Shown here in pieces: positions 39,402 through 48,844 of a stretch of 64,000 nt of DNA. Source of the stretch: Microbacterium maritypicum MF109 (GTDB lineage: Bacteria > Actinomycetota > Actinomycetes > Actinomycetales > Microbacteriaceae). Position 1 is the stretch's first letter. Each line of letters starts with the position of its first letter. The translations under genes and the position numbers were made by a program. Where the stretch lies: contig NZ_ATAO01000013.1 in NCBI RefSeq assembly GCF_000455825.1, positions 1 to 64,000 of the forward strand. The letters are read 5' to 3'. The notes under the pieces are model-generated. The model had not been told where the DNA came from, made no database searches, and saw only the letters and a program-made list of their open reading frames with translations.

Positions 39402-41366
39402 ATGACTGACGTTCTTCCCGTGGGCCTCGCCCTTGATGAGTTCAGCTCCGACATCCGCCCGCAGGACGACCTCTATCGTCACGTGAACGGGGCGTGGCTC
39501 GCCCGCACCGAGATCCCGGGCGACAAGGCGCGCTGGGGCTCGTTCCACCTCCTCGCCGAGCAGGCGGAGAAAGACGTGCGCGCGATCATCGAGGAGTCGC
39601 AGGACGCCGAGGAGGGTACCCTCGCCCGTAAGATCGGCGATCTGTTCGCGAGCTTCATGGACACCGAGCGCATCGATGCCGCCGGAGTGACGCCGCTGGC
39701 CGAGACCCTCGCCGAGATCGACGCGATCGACGGCATCCCCTCGTTCCTGCGCACCGTCGGCGCCTGCGACCGCGACGGCCGTGCATCGGTCATCGGCCTG
39801 TACGTCGACGGCGACCCGGGCAACCCCGAGCGCTACCTTCCGGTGCTCGTGCAGGCGGGTCTGTCGCTGCCGGACGAGAGCTACTTCCGCCTCGACACGT
39901 TCGCCGCCACCCGGACCGCCTACCGTGCACACCTCGAGCGGCTGCTCGGCCTGGCCGGCGTCGCCGACGCCGCGACGAACGCCGACCGTGCGATCGCGCT
40001 CGAGACCGAGCTCGCCGGGCACCACTGGGACAACGTGCGCAGCCGTGACGCGGTGGCCACCTACAACCTCAAGACGTGGGACGAACTGCAGGCGCTCGCC
40101 GGGGTGGACCTGACCCCGTGGCGCGAGGCGGTTTCGCCGTCGAACCCGGCGGCCTTCGATGAGGTCGTGGTCTCGCAGCCCAGCTTCTTCGAGGGGCTCG
40201 GCTCGCTCCTGACGTCCGAGCGCCTCGACGACTGGAAGGCGTGGCTGCGTGCCAAGGTCGTGCACGCGGCGGCTCCGTACCTGACCGATGATCTCGTGCA
40301 GGAGAATTTCTCGTTCTACGGCACCGAGCTCACCGGCGTCCCCACCATGCGCGAGCGCTGGAAGCGCGGCGTCTCGCTCACCGAGGGCGCGCTCGGCGAG
40401 GCGATCGGCAAGGTCTACGTCGAGCGGCACTACCCGCCGACGGCGAAGGCCGCGATGGACGAGCTGGTCGCGCACCTGATCGAGGCGTATCGCCAGAGCA
40501 TCACCGAGCTCGAGTGGATGACGGCCGAGACCCGCGAGCGCGCGCTCGCCAAGCTCGACTCGTTCACCCCGAAGATCGGACACCCCGAGGTGTGGCGCGA
40601 CTACTCGAGCCTCGAGATCGACCGGGCCGACCTGTTCGGCAACGTGCGTCGCGCATCGATCTTCGAGCACGACCGCAACGTCGACAAGGTCGGCAAGCCC
40701 ATCGACCGCACCGAGTGGCACATGCCGCCGCAGATGGTCAACGCGTACTACAACCCGTCGATGAACGAGATCGTGTTCCCCGCAGCGATCCTGCAATACC
40801 CGTTCTTCGATGCCGGTCGCGACGCCGCCGCGAACTACGGGGGCATCGGGGCGGTCATCGGTCACGAGATCGGCCACGGATTCGACGACCAGGGCAGCCG
40901 CTACGACGGCGACGGCCGGTTGCAGGATTGGTGGACGGATGCCGACCGCTCGGCTTTCGAGGAACGCACGAAGGCCCTGATCGCGCAGTACGACGCGCTC
41001 GTCCCCGAGGGGCTGGATGCCGAGCACCACGTGAACGGCGCGCTCACGATCGGCGAGAACATCGGCGACCTCGGCGGACTCGGCATCGCGTTGAAGGCCT
41101 ACGAGCTGTCGTTGGACGGCGCGGAGGCCCCGGTCATCGACGGGTACACGGGCGTGCAGCGCCTGCTGCTGTCGTGGGCGCAGGTGTGGCAGCAGAAGAG
41201 CCGGGATGCCGAGACGCTGCGCCTGCTGACGATCGACCCGCACTCGCCGAACGAGTTCCGCTGCAACCAGATCGTGCGCAACATCGACGCCTTCTACGAG
41301 GCGTTCGGAGTGAGCGAGACCGACGCCCTCTGGCTGCCCGCGGCATCGCGAGTGACCATCTGGTGA
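39402..41366 (+). CDS. M13 family (neprilysin/PepO-like) zinc metallopeptidase
   Basis: A 654-residue oligopeptidase. The large N-terminal domain starts IRPQDDLYRHVNGAWL; the catalytic half has HEXXH at 488-492 (VIGHEIGHGFDDQ), the third zinc ligand Glu552 in GENIGDLGG, and the substrate-binding NAYYNPSMNEIVFPAAILQ motif. No signal peptide or membrane anchor, so it is a cytoplasmic endopeptidase like PepO, cutting short peptides. Size and motifs are typical. Leaderless promoter; own transcription unit after the two-component pair. Confidence 0.95.
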   Translation: MTDVLPVGLALDEFSSDIRPQDDLYRHVNGAWLARTEIPGDKARWGSFHLLAEQAEKDVRAIIEESQDAEEGTLARKIGDLFASFMDTERIDAAGVTPLAETLAEIDAIDGIPSFLRTVGACDRDGRASVIGLYVDGDPGNPERYLPVLVQAGLSLPDESYFRLDTFAATRTAYRAHLERLLGLAGVADAATNADRAIALETELAGHHWDNVRSRDAVATYNLKTWDELQALAGVDLTPWREAVSPSNPAAFDEVVVSQPSFFEGLGSLLTSERLDDWKAWLRAKVVHAAAPYLTDDLVQENFSFYGTELTGVPTMRERWKRGVSLTEGALGEAIGKVYVERHYPPTAKAAMDELVAHLIEAYRQSITELEWMTAETRERALAKLDSFTPKIGHPEVWRDYSSLEIDRADLFGNVRRASIFEHDRNVDKVGKPIDRTEWHMPPQMVNAYYNPSMNEIVFPAAILQYPFFDAGRDAAANYGGIGAVIGHEIGHGFDDQGSRYDGDGRLQDWWTDADRSAFEERTKALIAQYDALVPEGLDAEHHVNGALTIGENIGDLGGLGIALKAYELSLDGAEAPVIDGYTGVQRLLLSWAQVWQQKSRDAETLRLLTIDPHSPNEFRCNQIVRNIDAFYEAFGVSETDALWLPAASRVTIW

Positions 41367-41407
41367 CCAATCGTCGCACTCTGTGAAGCATCCCCCGGCG
41401 GTGGGGT

Positions 41408-41413
41408 TACGAT
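41408..41413 (+). promoter_or_regulatory. -10-like box (TACGAT) for the serine-hydrolase-like gene
   Basis: TACGAT predicts a start near 41420 and a leader of about 57 nt, which contains a perfect stem-loop GGGGAG-CGT-CTCCCC (41426-41440) before the AAGGA ribosome site. Confidence 0.4.
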
Positions 41414-41476
41414 AGCCCTGCCGCTGGGGAGCGTCTCCCCTCGGTATCCCGCACATCCACCCCCCTAAGGATCAGC

Positions 41477-42442
41477 GTGGGCGCTCTCGAGCCTGGTGAA
41501 GGCTTCCGCAACTCCTCGGCCCCCGAGTCCCTCGACGGCGCCCCGGAGGCATCCGGCGCGGGTCGCCGCTCCCAGCGCACCAGCCGTCGACTTCCACGAC
41601 GAGCCGCCGCCGGACGCCGGTCGTTCACGGCCACCCTCCGCTCGCTGGAGGGGCTGGTCGATTCCGGTGCGCAGGTCTCGGTGCACGTCGTCGACCTCGA
41701 CAACCATGTGCACGTGCTTGCCGGCGACGACCACGTCACGATGCCGATCGCGGGCCTCGGCGTGGTGCCGCTCCTGATCGAGGTCGCTGCGGGCTTCCAG
41801 AGCGGTGCTCTCGATCCGTTCGAGATCGTCGAGCGCGAGAGTGTCGAGGCGGTGGAGACCTCGGGACTGTGGCGTCATCTGCATGCGCCGGCGCTGCCCC
41901 TCGAAGACCTCGCCGTGATGGCGGCGACCGCGGGAGATCCCATCGCGGTGAACGCGCTGCTGCAGCGGGTCGGACACGATCGGGTGCGCGAGCGCATCGA
42001 ATCGCTCGGGCTGCGTCGCACCGCGCTGCTCGACCGCTTCCGCGACCGCCGCGGCCCCGACGACGCCCCGCAGGTCGCCGTGGGATCCGCGCGGGAGCTC
42101 GCCGGGCTCTTCTCCGCTCTGGTGAACTCGCAGGTGGTCGACGCCGCCGTCAGCGCGCAGGTGTCGGAATGGCTGAGCCTCAACCAGGATCTGAGCCTGG
42201 TCGCAGCCTCCACGGGTCTCGACCCGTTCGCGCACGATCACGATGCGCACGGCCTCCTGTTCGTGAACAAGACCGGTCGCGATCGTGGAGTGCGCGCCGA
42301 GGCAGGTGTGCTCGCCGGTCCTCGTGCCGGGGTCGCCTACTCGCTCATCGTGTGCTTCGACGACCTCTCGATCACGCATCGCCTGCGTGCGCACGACGCC
42401 TTCCGCATGCTCGGCGTCGAGCTCATGGAATACACGCACTGA
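41477..42442 (+). CDS. class A beta-lactamase-like protein that has lost its catalytic residues
   Basis: A 321-residue protein. After a basic, Arg-rich N-terminus (residues 30-48) the rest matches the class A beta-lactamase-related fold in order and spacing, but the SxxK position reads MPIAGLGVVPLL (residues 89-100), so Ser and Lys are both gone, and the SDN loop reads AGDPIAVNALL (153-155 GDP). Only the KTG motif (265-267) survives. No signal peptide or lipobox. It therefore cannot act as a normal serine hydrolase and may be a binding or regulatory pseudoenzyme. GTG start with AAGGATC upstream. The preserved fold and good codon use argue against a simple decaying gene. Confidence 0.75.
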   Translation: MGALEPGEGFRNSSAPESLDGAPEASGAGRRSQRTSRRLPRRAAAGRRSFTATLRSLEGLVDSGAQVSVHVVDLDNHVHVLAGDDHVTMPIAGLGVVPLLIEVAAGFQSGALDPFEIVERESVEAVETSGLWRHLHAPALPLEDLAVMAATAGDPIAVNALLQRVGHDRVRERIESLGLRRTALLDRFRDRRGPDDAPQVAVGSARELAGLFSALVNSQVVDAAVSAQVSEWLSLNQDLSLVAASTGLDPFAHDHDAHGLLFVNKTGRDRGVRAEAGVLAGPRAGVAYSLIVCFDDLSITHRLRAHDAFRMLGVELMEYTH

Positions 42443-42459
42443 CCCAGGGGTCCCCTCGC

Positions 42460-42465
42460 TAGCAT
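42460..42465 (+). promoter_or_regulatory. -10 box (TAGCAT) for the 133-residue hypothetical gene
   Basis: TAGCAT followed by 6 nt and ATG 42472. Confidence 0.55.
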
Positions 42466-42471
42466 CGAGGG

Positions 42472-42873
42472 ATGCCGCGATCTGACTGGACCCCGCACCG
42501 CCGTGATGACGGCGAGCTGCTCGGATGGATCCACCCCGATGGAGACGAGTGGGTGCCCGTCGACGTGCTCGGGCGACCCGTCTCCGCTCCCGCGGAGTGG
42601 CTCGATGCCGAGGCTGCTCTCGAACAGCACGGCATCGCCTGGCTCGCCGATCCGTGGATGCTGGACGGCGAGGACGAGCGCCCGCTGCGGGTGCGCATCC
42701 TCGAGGTGACGCCCGACGAGCACGAAGCCCCGGGACGGATCGTGGTGAAGATCGACGACTTCGGCGATATGACCCGTCCAGCGACCACGCAGTTCATCCT
42801 GTCGTGGCCGATCCCGGACCGGCTGCGCCCACCGCGCGAGGACGACCCGGATCCGCGCACGATCGCGCGCTGA
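42472..42873 (+). CDS. hypothetical protein
   Basis: A 133-residue acidic soluble protein rich in Trp, Pro and Asp (WIHPDGDEWVPVDVLGRPV, later LSWPIPDRLRPP). I do not recognise a characterised family. Its leaderless start (TAGCAT, 6 nt, ATG) supports it as a genuine, separately transcribed gene. It converges with the MFS gene downstream (18-bp gap). No signal peptide or membrane segment. Function unknown. Confidence 0.72.
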   Translation: MPRSDWTPHRRDDGELLGWIHPDGDEWVPVDVLGRPVSAPAEWLDAEAALEQHGIAWLADPWMLDGEDERPLRVRILEVTPDEHEAPGRIVVKIDDFGDMTRPATTQFILSWPIPDRLRPPREDDPDPRTIAR

Positions 42874-42891
42874 GGTGGATCGCTGACGGGC

Positions 42892-44331
42892 TCAGTCGGG
42901 CAGTGACGGATGCTGCTCCGCTGCGCGCTGCCTCGGGATGAAGAGCGACAGCACCACGGCGATCGCCCCCGCGGCGATCGCGAGCCAGAAGCACACCTCG
43001 AACGCGGCCCTGGTGGGAACGGCGACGCCGTCGATGTCCATGCTCATCGCGGCCAGGACGCCACCCATCACGGCTGAGGCTCCCGACGTTCCGATCGACC
43101 GGAACAGCGCGTTCAGCCCGTTCGACGCTCCGGTCTCGTTGGCGGGGACGGAACGCATGATGATCATCGGCATCGCGGCGAACGTGAAGCCGATCCCGAC
43201 GCCGATCAGCAGGTTCGCGATGAGGACGTGCCACACCTCGCTCGACCACAGCAGCACGAACACGTAGGCGAGCACGATCGCGGTGGCGCCGACCGTGAAC
43301 AGCGGGCGCGGACCGACCGTGCGCTCGAGCCAGCCCGAGAGCGGCGAGATCACCATCATCACCAGGCCTGCCGGCATGATCACGAGTGATGCGGCGACCA
43401 TGTCGAGGCCGAAGCCGCCACCGGTGGCCGGCGCTTCGAGCATCTGCGGGAACGTCACGTTCGAGGCGAAGAGCGCGAAACCCATGCCGATCGCGGCGAT
43501 GTTGGTGAACAGCACCGCCGGCCGCGCGGCGACGCGGAGATCGAGCAGAGGGTCCGTGGTGCGCAGCTGGTACCAGCCCCACACCAGGAGCACCGCGAGT
43601 CCGCCGATGATGCACGTGAGCGTCAGTGGTGAGGTCCAGCCCCACTGCGCGCCCCGCGAGACGAAGAGAAGGATGCTGGTGAGGCCGATCGCGAGGCCGA
43701 TGGCGCCGATCACGTCGAGTCGGCCGGGGGAGCGCAGCACGTCCTCGGGGATCACCGCGATCACCAGCGCGAGGCCGACGGCACCGAGGGCGGCCGCGAG
43801 CCAGAAGAGCATGTGCCAGTCGGCGTTCTGGGCGAGGAGGGCGGCCACGGGCATGCCGATCGCCCCACCGACGCCCATCGTCGCGCTCATGAGGGCCACG
43901 GCGGTGCCGAGGCGCTCGGGTGGCAGCACGTCGCGCATGATCGCGATGCCGAGCGGCACGACGCCCGTGACTGCGCCTTGCAGAGCCCGGCCGATGATCA
44001 CGCCGACGATCGAACCGGAGACCGCGGCGATCACGGAACCGAGGATCAGGATCGCGAGGAGCGCGATCACGACCCGGCGCTTGCCGTACATGTCTCCGAG
44101 GCGGCCCGAGATGGGGGTGGCGACCGCGGCGACGAGCAGGGTGATCGTGACGACCCACGTCGTGTCTTCGCGCGAGGCGTTCAGCAGTTGCGGCAGCTCG
44201 GCCTGCAGCGGCACGACCAGCGTGAACATGAACGACGAGCAGAGACCCGCGAAGGCGAGCACGGCGACGATCGCCCACTTGGGAGGGGTGCGGGAGAGCC
44301 GCTTCCTGGCCCTGTCGTCACTCGCACCCAC
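42892..44331 (-). CDS. MFS transporter, DHA2-like drug efflux type
   Basis: A 479-residue MFS protein with about 14 helices, the arrangement of the DHA2 (EmrB/QacA) group. Motif A is GRLGDMYGKRRVV after helix 2, and the helix 5 antiporter motif region reads GVGGAIGMPVAALLA. Likely exports toxic hydrophobic compounds with proton influx; substrate unknown. GTG 44331 with a TAGCCT box 6 nt upstream gives a leaderless mRNA. A single gene between two convergent/divergent neighbours with no adjacent regulator. Confidence 0.9.
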   Translation of the reverse strand: MGASDDRARKRLSRTPPKWAIVAVLAFAGLCSSFMFTLVVPLQAELPQLLNASREDTTWVVTITLLVAAVATPISGRLGDMYGKRRVVIALLAILILGSVIAAVSGSIVGVIIGRALQGAVTGVVPLGIAIMRDVLPPERLGTAVALMSATMGVGGAIGMPVAALLAQNADWHMLFWLAAALGAVGLALVIAVIPEDVLRSPGRLDVIGAIGLAIGLTSILLFVSRGAQWGWTSPLTLTCIIGGLAVLLVWGWYQLRTTDPLLDLRVAARPAVLFTNIAAIGMGFALFASNVTFPQMLEAPATGGGFGLDMVAASLVIMPAGLVMMVISPLSGWLERTVGPRPLFTVGATAIVLAYVFVLLWSSEVWHVLIANLLIGVGIGFTFAAMPMIIMRSVPANETGASNGLNALFRSIGTSGASAVMGGVLAAMSMDIDGVAVPTRAAFEVCFWLAIAAGAIAVVLSLFIPRQRAAEQHPSLPD

Positions 44332-44337
44332 CGGCTC

Positions 44338-44343
44338 AGGCTA
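44338..44343 (-). promoter_or_regulatory. -10 box (TAGCCT) for the MFS gene, leaderless type
   Basis: TAGCCT on the minus strand 6 nt before GTG 44331. Confidence 0.6.
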
Positions 44344-44421
44344 TCGGCGATCGAGCGGTGCGGGGCCGGACACCCCGGCTCGATCGACCGGGCGGCACGC
44401 GGTCCGTGATTGCATGGGGAG

Positions 44422-45042
44422 ATGAGCGACGACGCCACGATCGACCAGCATCCCGCCGATTCCGCGTTCCACCGCAGGCTCCCGATCGGTGAGGCGCTCG
44501 ACGCCTCCGCCGTCGCCGAGGGATTGCCGTGGGCCTTCGAGACGATCACGATGCGACCGCTCGAACCGATGCTGGTGCCTGAGAAGCCCCGCGGCGGCGA
44601 GCTGGACCCGGCCGAATGCGGACCCTGCGCCCCGAGCGAGTTCACGATCTGGCACGACGAGCACTGGCAGGTGCGCGCGGGGTGGGAGATCGGCGGGTTG
44701 CCGTTCATCGGCGCGATCGCCCCGCGTGAGCATTGGCTGCTCGAGAACGCGCCGGTCGAGGTGCTCGCGGCGCTCGGGCCCCTGATGCAGCGTGTCTCGC
44801 AGGCGGTCAAGAGCGTCCCCGGCGTCGCGCGGTGCCACTTCGGGCGGTGGAACGACGGCTCGGCGCATCTGCACCTGTGGGCGATGGGACGCCCCGCCGG
44901 CATGATGCAAGGGCGAGGTGCGGTGCTGTCGTTCTGGGACGGGATCCTGCCGCCGATTCCGCAGGAGATGGCCGAGGAGCACATCCGCATCGTCGCCGAG
45001 GCGCTCGCCGCGGGCGGGGGAGAGGCCTTCCCGATGCGGTGA
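44422..45042 (+). CDS. HIT-like fold protein with an altered histidine triad
   Basis: A 206-residue protein. Features consistent with the HIT superfamily are a beta-sheet N-half (FTIWHDEHWQVRAGW), a long helix (VLAALGPLMQRVSQAVKSV), and RWNDGSAHLHLWAMGRP, where the triad reads His-x-His-x-Trp in place of His-x-His-x-His. A CGPC pair near residue 68 might bind metal. True HIT proteins hydrolyse or transfer nucleotidyl groups; with the third His changed, the activity is doubtful or different. ATG 44422 preceded directly by GGGGAG. Followed 50 bp later by a separately promoted GNAT gene. Confidence 0.7.
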   Translation: MSDDATIDQHPADSAFHRRLPIGEALDASAVAEGLPWAFETITMRPLEPMLVPEKPRGGELDPAECGPCAPSEFTIWHDEHWQVRAGWEIGGLPFIGAIAPREHWLLENAPVEVLAALGPLMQRVSQAVKSVPGVARCHFGRWNDGSAHLHLWAMGRPAGMMQGRGAVLSFWDGILPPIPQEMAEEHIRIVAEALAAGGGEAFPMR

Positions 45043-45080
45043 CATCGGGGTTCGGATTCCTCGAACGGGCCGAGGAGGGG

Positions 45081-45086
45081 CAGACT
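45081..45086 (+). promoter_or_regulatory. -10-like box (CAGACT) for the GNAT gene
   Basis: CAGACT followed by 6 nt and GTG 45093; same hexamer precedes chdC. Confidence 0.45.
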
Positions 45087-45092
45087 GGGTGC

Positions 45093-45782
45093 GTGCGAAC
45101 CATCCGTGACCTCGACACCGTTGAACTCATCCTCGACGCGCAGGGCCTGCTCGACTCCATCCGGGGTCCGCAGCGCGTGGTGGATGCCGGAACCCTGCGT
45201 GCCCTGCAGCAGTCGGGCAACTACGTCGTCGGCTTCTTCGACGGTGAGGGCGACGACGAGCGCATGGTGGGCGCCTCCATCGCGTTCTTCGGCGAGCCCG
45301 CGCGCCGTGCGATGCACTCGCACATCACCGCCCTGCTCCCCGAATACCGCGGTCGCGGTTGGGGTCGCGAGCTCAAGGAGCACCAGCGCCAGTGGGCGTT
45401 CTCCCGCGACGTCGGCCGCATCACGTGGGTGTTCGATCCGCTCGTTGCACGCAACGCGCACTTCTTCTTCACCGTGCTCGGCGCACGCGCGACCGGCTAC
45501 TCGGTCAACCGCTACGGCATCTTCGGCGGCGGCGACGCGGGCGATGAGAGCGACCGCCTCGATGTCGAGTGGGCGCTCGCCGACATCGCCAAGCCTCCGG
45601 CCGACGACACGGTCGTGGAGACCCTCGAGATCCCGGCCGACATCGAGGCGCTGCGCGTCTCCGATCCTGCGGCCGCTCACGAGTGGCGCCTGCGCCTGCG
45701 TGCGCAGATGGAGGGTCTGCTCGGCAGCGGCCTCCGGATCGCCGGGTACGACACCGCGCGCGGCTACCTCTTCACGGCCTGA
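45093..45782 (+). CDS. GNAT superfamily acetyltransferase
   Basis: A 229-residue GNAT-fold protein of the larger, uncharacterised type: FFDGEGDDERMVGASIAFFG, the acetyl-CoA loop in LLPEYRGRGWGRELKEHQRQW (Arg-Gly-x-Gly-Trp-Gly pattern), ITWVFDPLVARNAHFF and NRYGIFGGGDAGDESDRLDVEW, the last typical of a GNAT group often described only as predicted acetyltransferases. Substrate unknown. GTG start 6 nt after CAGACT, in frame and preferred over upstream readings that shadow the HIT-like gene. Confidence 0.82.
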   Translation: MRTIRDLDTVELILDAQGLLDSIRGPQRVVDAGTLRALQQSGNYVVGFFDGEGDDERMVGASIAFFGEPARRAMHSHITALLPEYRGRGWGRELKEHQRQWAFSRDVGRITWVFDPLVARNAHFFFTVLGARATGYSVNRYGIFGGGDAGDESDRLDVEWALADIAKPPADDTVVETLEIPADIEALRVSDPAAAHEWRLRLRAQMEGLLGSGLRIAGYDTARGYLFTA

Positions 45783-45822
45783 GAGGATCCGCTTCACCGC
45801 GTGATCTGCGGACGCGGAGCGC

Positions 45823-47292
45823 TCAGCGCACCCCGCGCATGAGCTTCAGCACGGGCTTCACGCTGAGCAGCAGCCCGATGCCGACCACGATGGCGATGCC
45901 GCCGAGGATCGAGAAGAAGGGCACCTCGTTCTCCGGGTCGTAGAACTGCACGAGCCAGCCGGAGATCGCCGTGCCCAGCGCGATCGACAGGAAGAACAGC
46001 GCGACCATCTGCGTACGGAACACGGTCGGCGCGAGCTTGGTCGCCGCCGACAGGCCGACAGGCGAGATGAGCAACTCGGCCACGGTGAACACGAAGAGGA
46101 TCCCGACGATCGCGAGCAGCGGCGTGGAGTTCGCTCCTCCGCCGGCGAACGGCAGGAAGAGCAGGAACGCCGATCCCATGATGATCGCGGCCAGCGCGAA
46201 CTTGACCGGGGTCGAGGGCTGCCGCTTCCCGAGCTTGGTCCAGATCGCCGCGAAGACGCCGGACAGGATGATGATGAACACCGGATTGATGGACTGCACC
46301 CACGACACGGGCATCTCCCATCCGAAGAGATTCCGGTCCAGGCGCTGGTCGGAGTAGATCGTCAGCACGGTGAACTGCTGCTGGTACAGCGACCAGAATG
46401 CGACGCTCGTGATGAACAGCGGCAGGAACGCCCACACCCGGGAGCGTTCGGTGGCATCGATGCGGCGGCTGCCGAGGATGACCGAGAAGTAGGCGACGGC
46501 GGCGACGATCGTGACGCCGATCACGAGGGTGGCGAGGTTGTCGGGCCGGATCACGCCGGTCAGCACCAGGACGGCGATGAGTACGACCGCGCCACCGGCG
46601 ATGAGCCCGACCAGGAGGTAGCGGGACTTCGGGAGCGGGTTCGGCACCTCCCGCGCCGAGGCGGGCAGCGACGTGCGGCCGAACGCGTACTGGATGAGTC
46701 CCAGCGTCATCCCGACGGCCGCGAGCCCGAAGCCGTAGTGGAAGCCGAGCGAGGACTGCAGGATGCCGGTGAGGATCGGACCCAGGAAGGCGCCGAGGTT
46801 GATGCCGAGGTAGAACAGCGAGAACCCGGCATCCCGTCGTGGATCGTCGGCGCTGTAGAGACTGCCCACGACCGACGTCGCATTGGCCTTGAGTCCACCG
46901 GAGCCGAGTGCGACGAGCACCAGGCCGACGCCGACACCCACCGCTCCGGGGAGCAGGGCGAGGGCGAGGTGTCCCGCCACGATCACCATCGCGCTGACGA
47001 ACAGCACCCGCTCCGCGCCGAACAGGCGATCCGCGAGCCACGCGCCCAGGATCGTCGAGAGGTAGACCGATCCTCCGTACGCGCCCACGATGCCGCCCGC
47101 GATCGCCTTGGGGATGCCGAGGCCGCCTTCGGTCAGCGAGAAGTACAGGTAGATGAGCAGGATGCCCTGCATGCCGTAGAAGCTGAAGCGCTCCCACATC
47201 TCCACGCCGAAGATGTGCACCAGGGCCCACGGTTGCCCGAAGAACCGGGTGTCGTCGTCGCGGGTCCGCGGTGTTCGCGCTGCAGTGCTCAT
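45823..47292 (-). CDS. POT/PTR family proton-dependent oligopeptide transporter
   Basis: A 489-residue, 14-helix peptide importer. The family motif ExxERFxYYG appears as MWERFSFYGMQGILL (residues about 31-45), the PTR2 signature GSGGLKANATSVVGSLYSADDPRRDAGFS follows near 128-156 (in outline), and LFYLGINLGAFLGP is intact. Imports di- and tripeptides with protons. It may work alongside the salvage ABC importer in peptide nutrition but is not linked to it. ATG 47292 with a TAGCGT box 7 nt upstream. The gap to the convergent GNAT gene is 40 bp. Confidence 0.94.
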   Translation of the reverse strand: MSTAARTPRTRDDDTRFFGQPWALVHIFGVEMWERFSFYGMQGILLIYLYFSLTEGGLGIPKAIAGGIVGAYGGSVYLSTILGAWLADRLFGAERVLFVSAMVIVAGHLALALLPGAVGVGVGLVLVALGSGGLKANATSVVGSLYSADDPRRDAGFSLFYLGINLGAFLGPILTGILQSSLGFHYGFGLAAVGMTLGLIQYAFGRTSLPASAREVPNPLPKSRYLLVGLIAGGAVVLIAVLVLTGVIRPDNLATLVIGVTIVAAVAYFSVILGSRRIDATERSRVWAFLPLFITSVAFWSLYQQQFTVLTIYSDQRLDRNLFGWEMPVSWVQSINPVFIIILSGVFAAIWTKLGKRQPSTPVKFALAAIIMGSAFLLFLPFAGGGANSTPLLAIVGILFVFTVAELLISPVGLSAATKLAPTVFRTQMVALFFLSIALGTAISGWLVQFYDPENEVPFFSILGGIAIVVGIGLLLSVKPVLKLMRGVR

Positions 47293-47299
47293 CCCCAGG

Positions 47300-47305
47300 A
47301 CGCTA
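47300..47305 (-). promoter_or_regulatory. -10 box (TAGCGT) for the peptide transporter, leaderless type
   Basis: TAGCGT on the minus strand 7 nt before ATG 47292. Confidence 0.55.
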
Positions 47306-47407
47306 CTCCGGCGCAGCCGCCGGGGCCAGGGAGCGCGCGGGAACCACGGATAGAATGAGGTGCCCGTGTTCACGGGTTTCCTCCCGCATCCGACCATTGG
47401 AGCCACC

Positions 47408-48793
47408 ATGGCCGAACAGTCCCGCCTCGACAAGGTCATCGCCCTCGCCCGCCACCGCGGGTTCGTGTTCCAAGCGGGTGAGATCTACGGCGGTTCCCGG
47501 TCGGCCTGGGACTACGGCCCCCTCGGTACGGAGCTCAAGGAGAACATCCGCCGGCAGTGGTGGCAGACGTTCGTGCGCGGTCGTGGCGACATGGTCGGCC
47601 TCGACTCCAGCATCATCCTGCCCAAGCGCGTGTGGGAGGCGTCGGGTCACGTCGCGACCTTCACCGACCCGCTGGTCGAGTGCCTGCAGTGCCACAAGCG
47701 CTTCCGCGCCGATAACCTCATCGAGGACTTCGAGGCGCGCAAGGGTCGGAAGGCCGAGAACGGTCTCGCCGACATCCCCTGCCCGAACTGCGGCACCAAG
47801 GGGCAGTACACCGAGCCCAAGGCATTCTCCGGTCTGGTCAAGACCTACCTCGGCGTCGTCGACGACGAGTCGGGTCTCTACTACCTGCGCCCCGAGACTG
47901 CGCAGGGCATCTTCGTGAACTTCTCGAACGTGCTCACCGCGAGCCGCAAGAAGCCGCCGTTCGGCATCGGCCAGGTCGGCAAGGCGTTCCGCAACGAGAT
48001 CACGCCCGGAAACTTCATCTTCCGCACTCGCGAGTTCGAGCAGATGGAGATCGAATTCTTCACGCCGCCGGCCGAGGCGCAGGAGTGGTTCGAGCACTGG
48101 GTCGAGGCCTGCTGGAACTGGTTCATCGATCTCGGCATCGACCCCGAGAACATGCGTCAGTTCGACGTTCCGGAGGACGATCGCGCGCACTACTCCGCCG
48201 GCACGATCGACGTCGAGTACAAGTTCGGCTTCACCGGCAAGGAGTGGGGCGAGCTCATGGGCGTCGCCAACCGCACCGACTACGACCTCTCCAGCCACAG
48301 CGAGGCGTCCGGCCAGAGCCTGACGTACTTCGACCAGGCAACGGGCGAGCGTTACACCCCGTACGTGATCGAGCCGTCTTTCGGTCTCACCCGCGCGATG
48401 ATGGCGTTCCTCGTCGACGCCTACCGTGAGGAGCAGGTGCCCAACGCCAAGGGTGGCACCGATGTGCGCACGGTGCTCAAGCTTGACCCGCGCCTGGCTC
48501 CGGTCAAGGCCGCCGTGCTGCCGCTGAGCCGCAACGAGAACCTGTCGCCGCTCGCGCGCGAGGTCGCCGACACGCTCCGCAGCTCGTGGGCTGTCGACTT
48601 CGACGACGCCGGTGCGATCGGTCGCCGCTACCGTCGTCAGGATGAGATCGGCACCCCGTTCTGCGTCACGGTCGACTTCGACTCCCTCGACGACCGTGCC
48701 GTCACCGTGCGCGACCGCGACACCATGGCGCAGGAACGCGTCTCGATCGACGAGCTGCACGCGTACCTGGCCGAGCGCCTGCGCGGCGCCTGA
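47408..48793 (+). CDS. glyS: glycine--tRNA ligase (single-chain, alpha2 type)
   Basis: A 461-residue class II aminoacyl-tRNA synthetase of the archaeal/eukaryal-like alpha2 form used by actinobacteria. Motif landmarks: [22 protein letters not shown] at the start (in outline), a zinc-type pair CLQC...CPNC (about residues 97-120), motif 2 [21 protein letters not shown] and motif 3 [10 protein letters not shown], with an anticodon-binding HGTP domain after residue 360. ATG 47408; a TAGAAT -10 near 47351 gives a leader of about 50 nt. A strong terminator follows. Confidence 0.96.
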   Translation: MAEQSRLDKVIALARHRGFVFQAGEIYGGSRSAWDYGPLGTELKENIRRQWWQTFVRGRGDMVGLDSSIILPKRVWEASGHVATFTDPLVECLQCHKRFRADNLIEDFEARKGRKAENGLADIPCPNCGTKGQYTEPKAFSGLVKTYLGVVDDESGLYYLRPETAQGIFVNFSNVLTASRKKPPFGIGQVGKAFRNEITPGNFIFRTREFEQMEIEFFTPPAEAQEWFEHWVEACWNWFIDLGIDPENMRQFDVPEDDRAHYSAGTIDVEYKFGFTGKEWGELMGVANRTDYDLSSHSEASGQSLTYFDQATGERYTPYVIEPSFGLTRAMMAFLVDAYREEQVPNAKGGTDVRTVLKLDPRLAPVKAAVLPLSRNENLSPLAREVADTLRSSWAVDFDDAGAIGRRYRRQDEIGTPFCVTVDFDSLDDRAVTVRDRDTMAQERVSIDELHAYLAERLRGA

Positions 48794-48807
48794 GCACGCG
48801 GCATCCG

Positions 48808-48844
48808 GACCCCGTCGGCCTCATGCAGGCCGGCGGGGTCTTTC
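48808..48844. terminator. rho-independent terminator after glyS
   Basis: GACCCCG-T/G-CGGCCT stem with complementary AGGCCGGCGGGGTC and a short CATGC loop, followed by TTTC. It ends right at the stop of the convergent WYL gene (48843), so it may serve both. Confidence 0.8.

Noticed and set aside
41477..42442. Calling this gene a beta-lactamase or resistance gene
   Set aside because: The catalytic Ser and Lys are absent and there is no export signal, so it cannot hydrolyse beta-lactams in the usual way.
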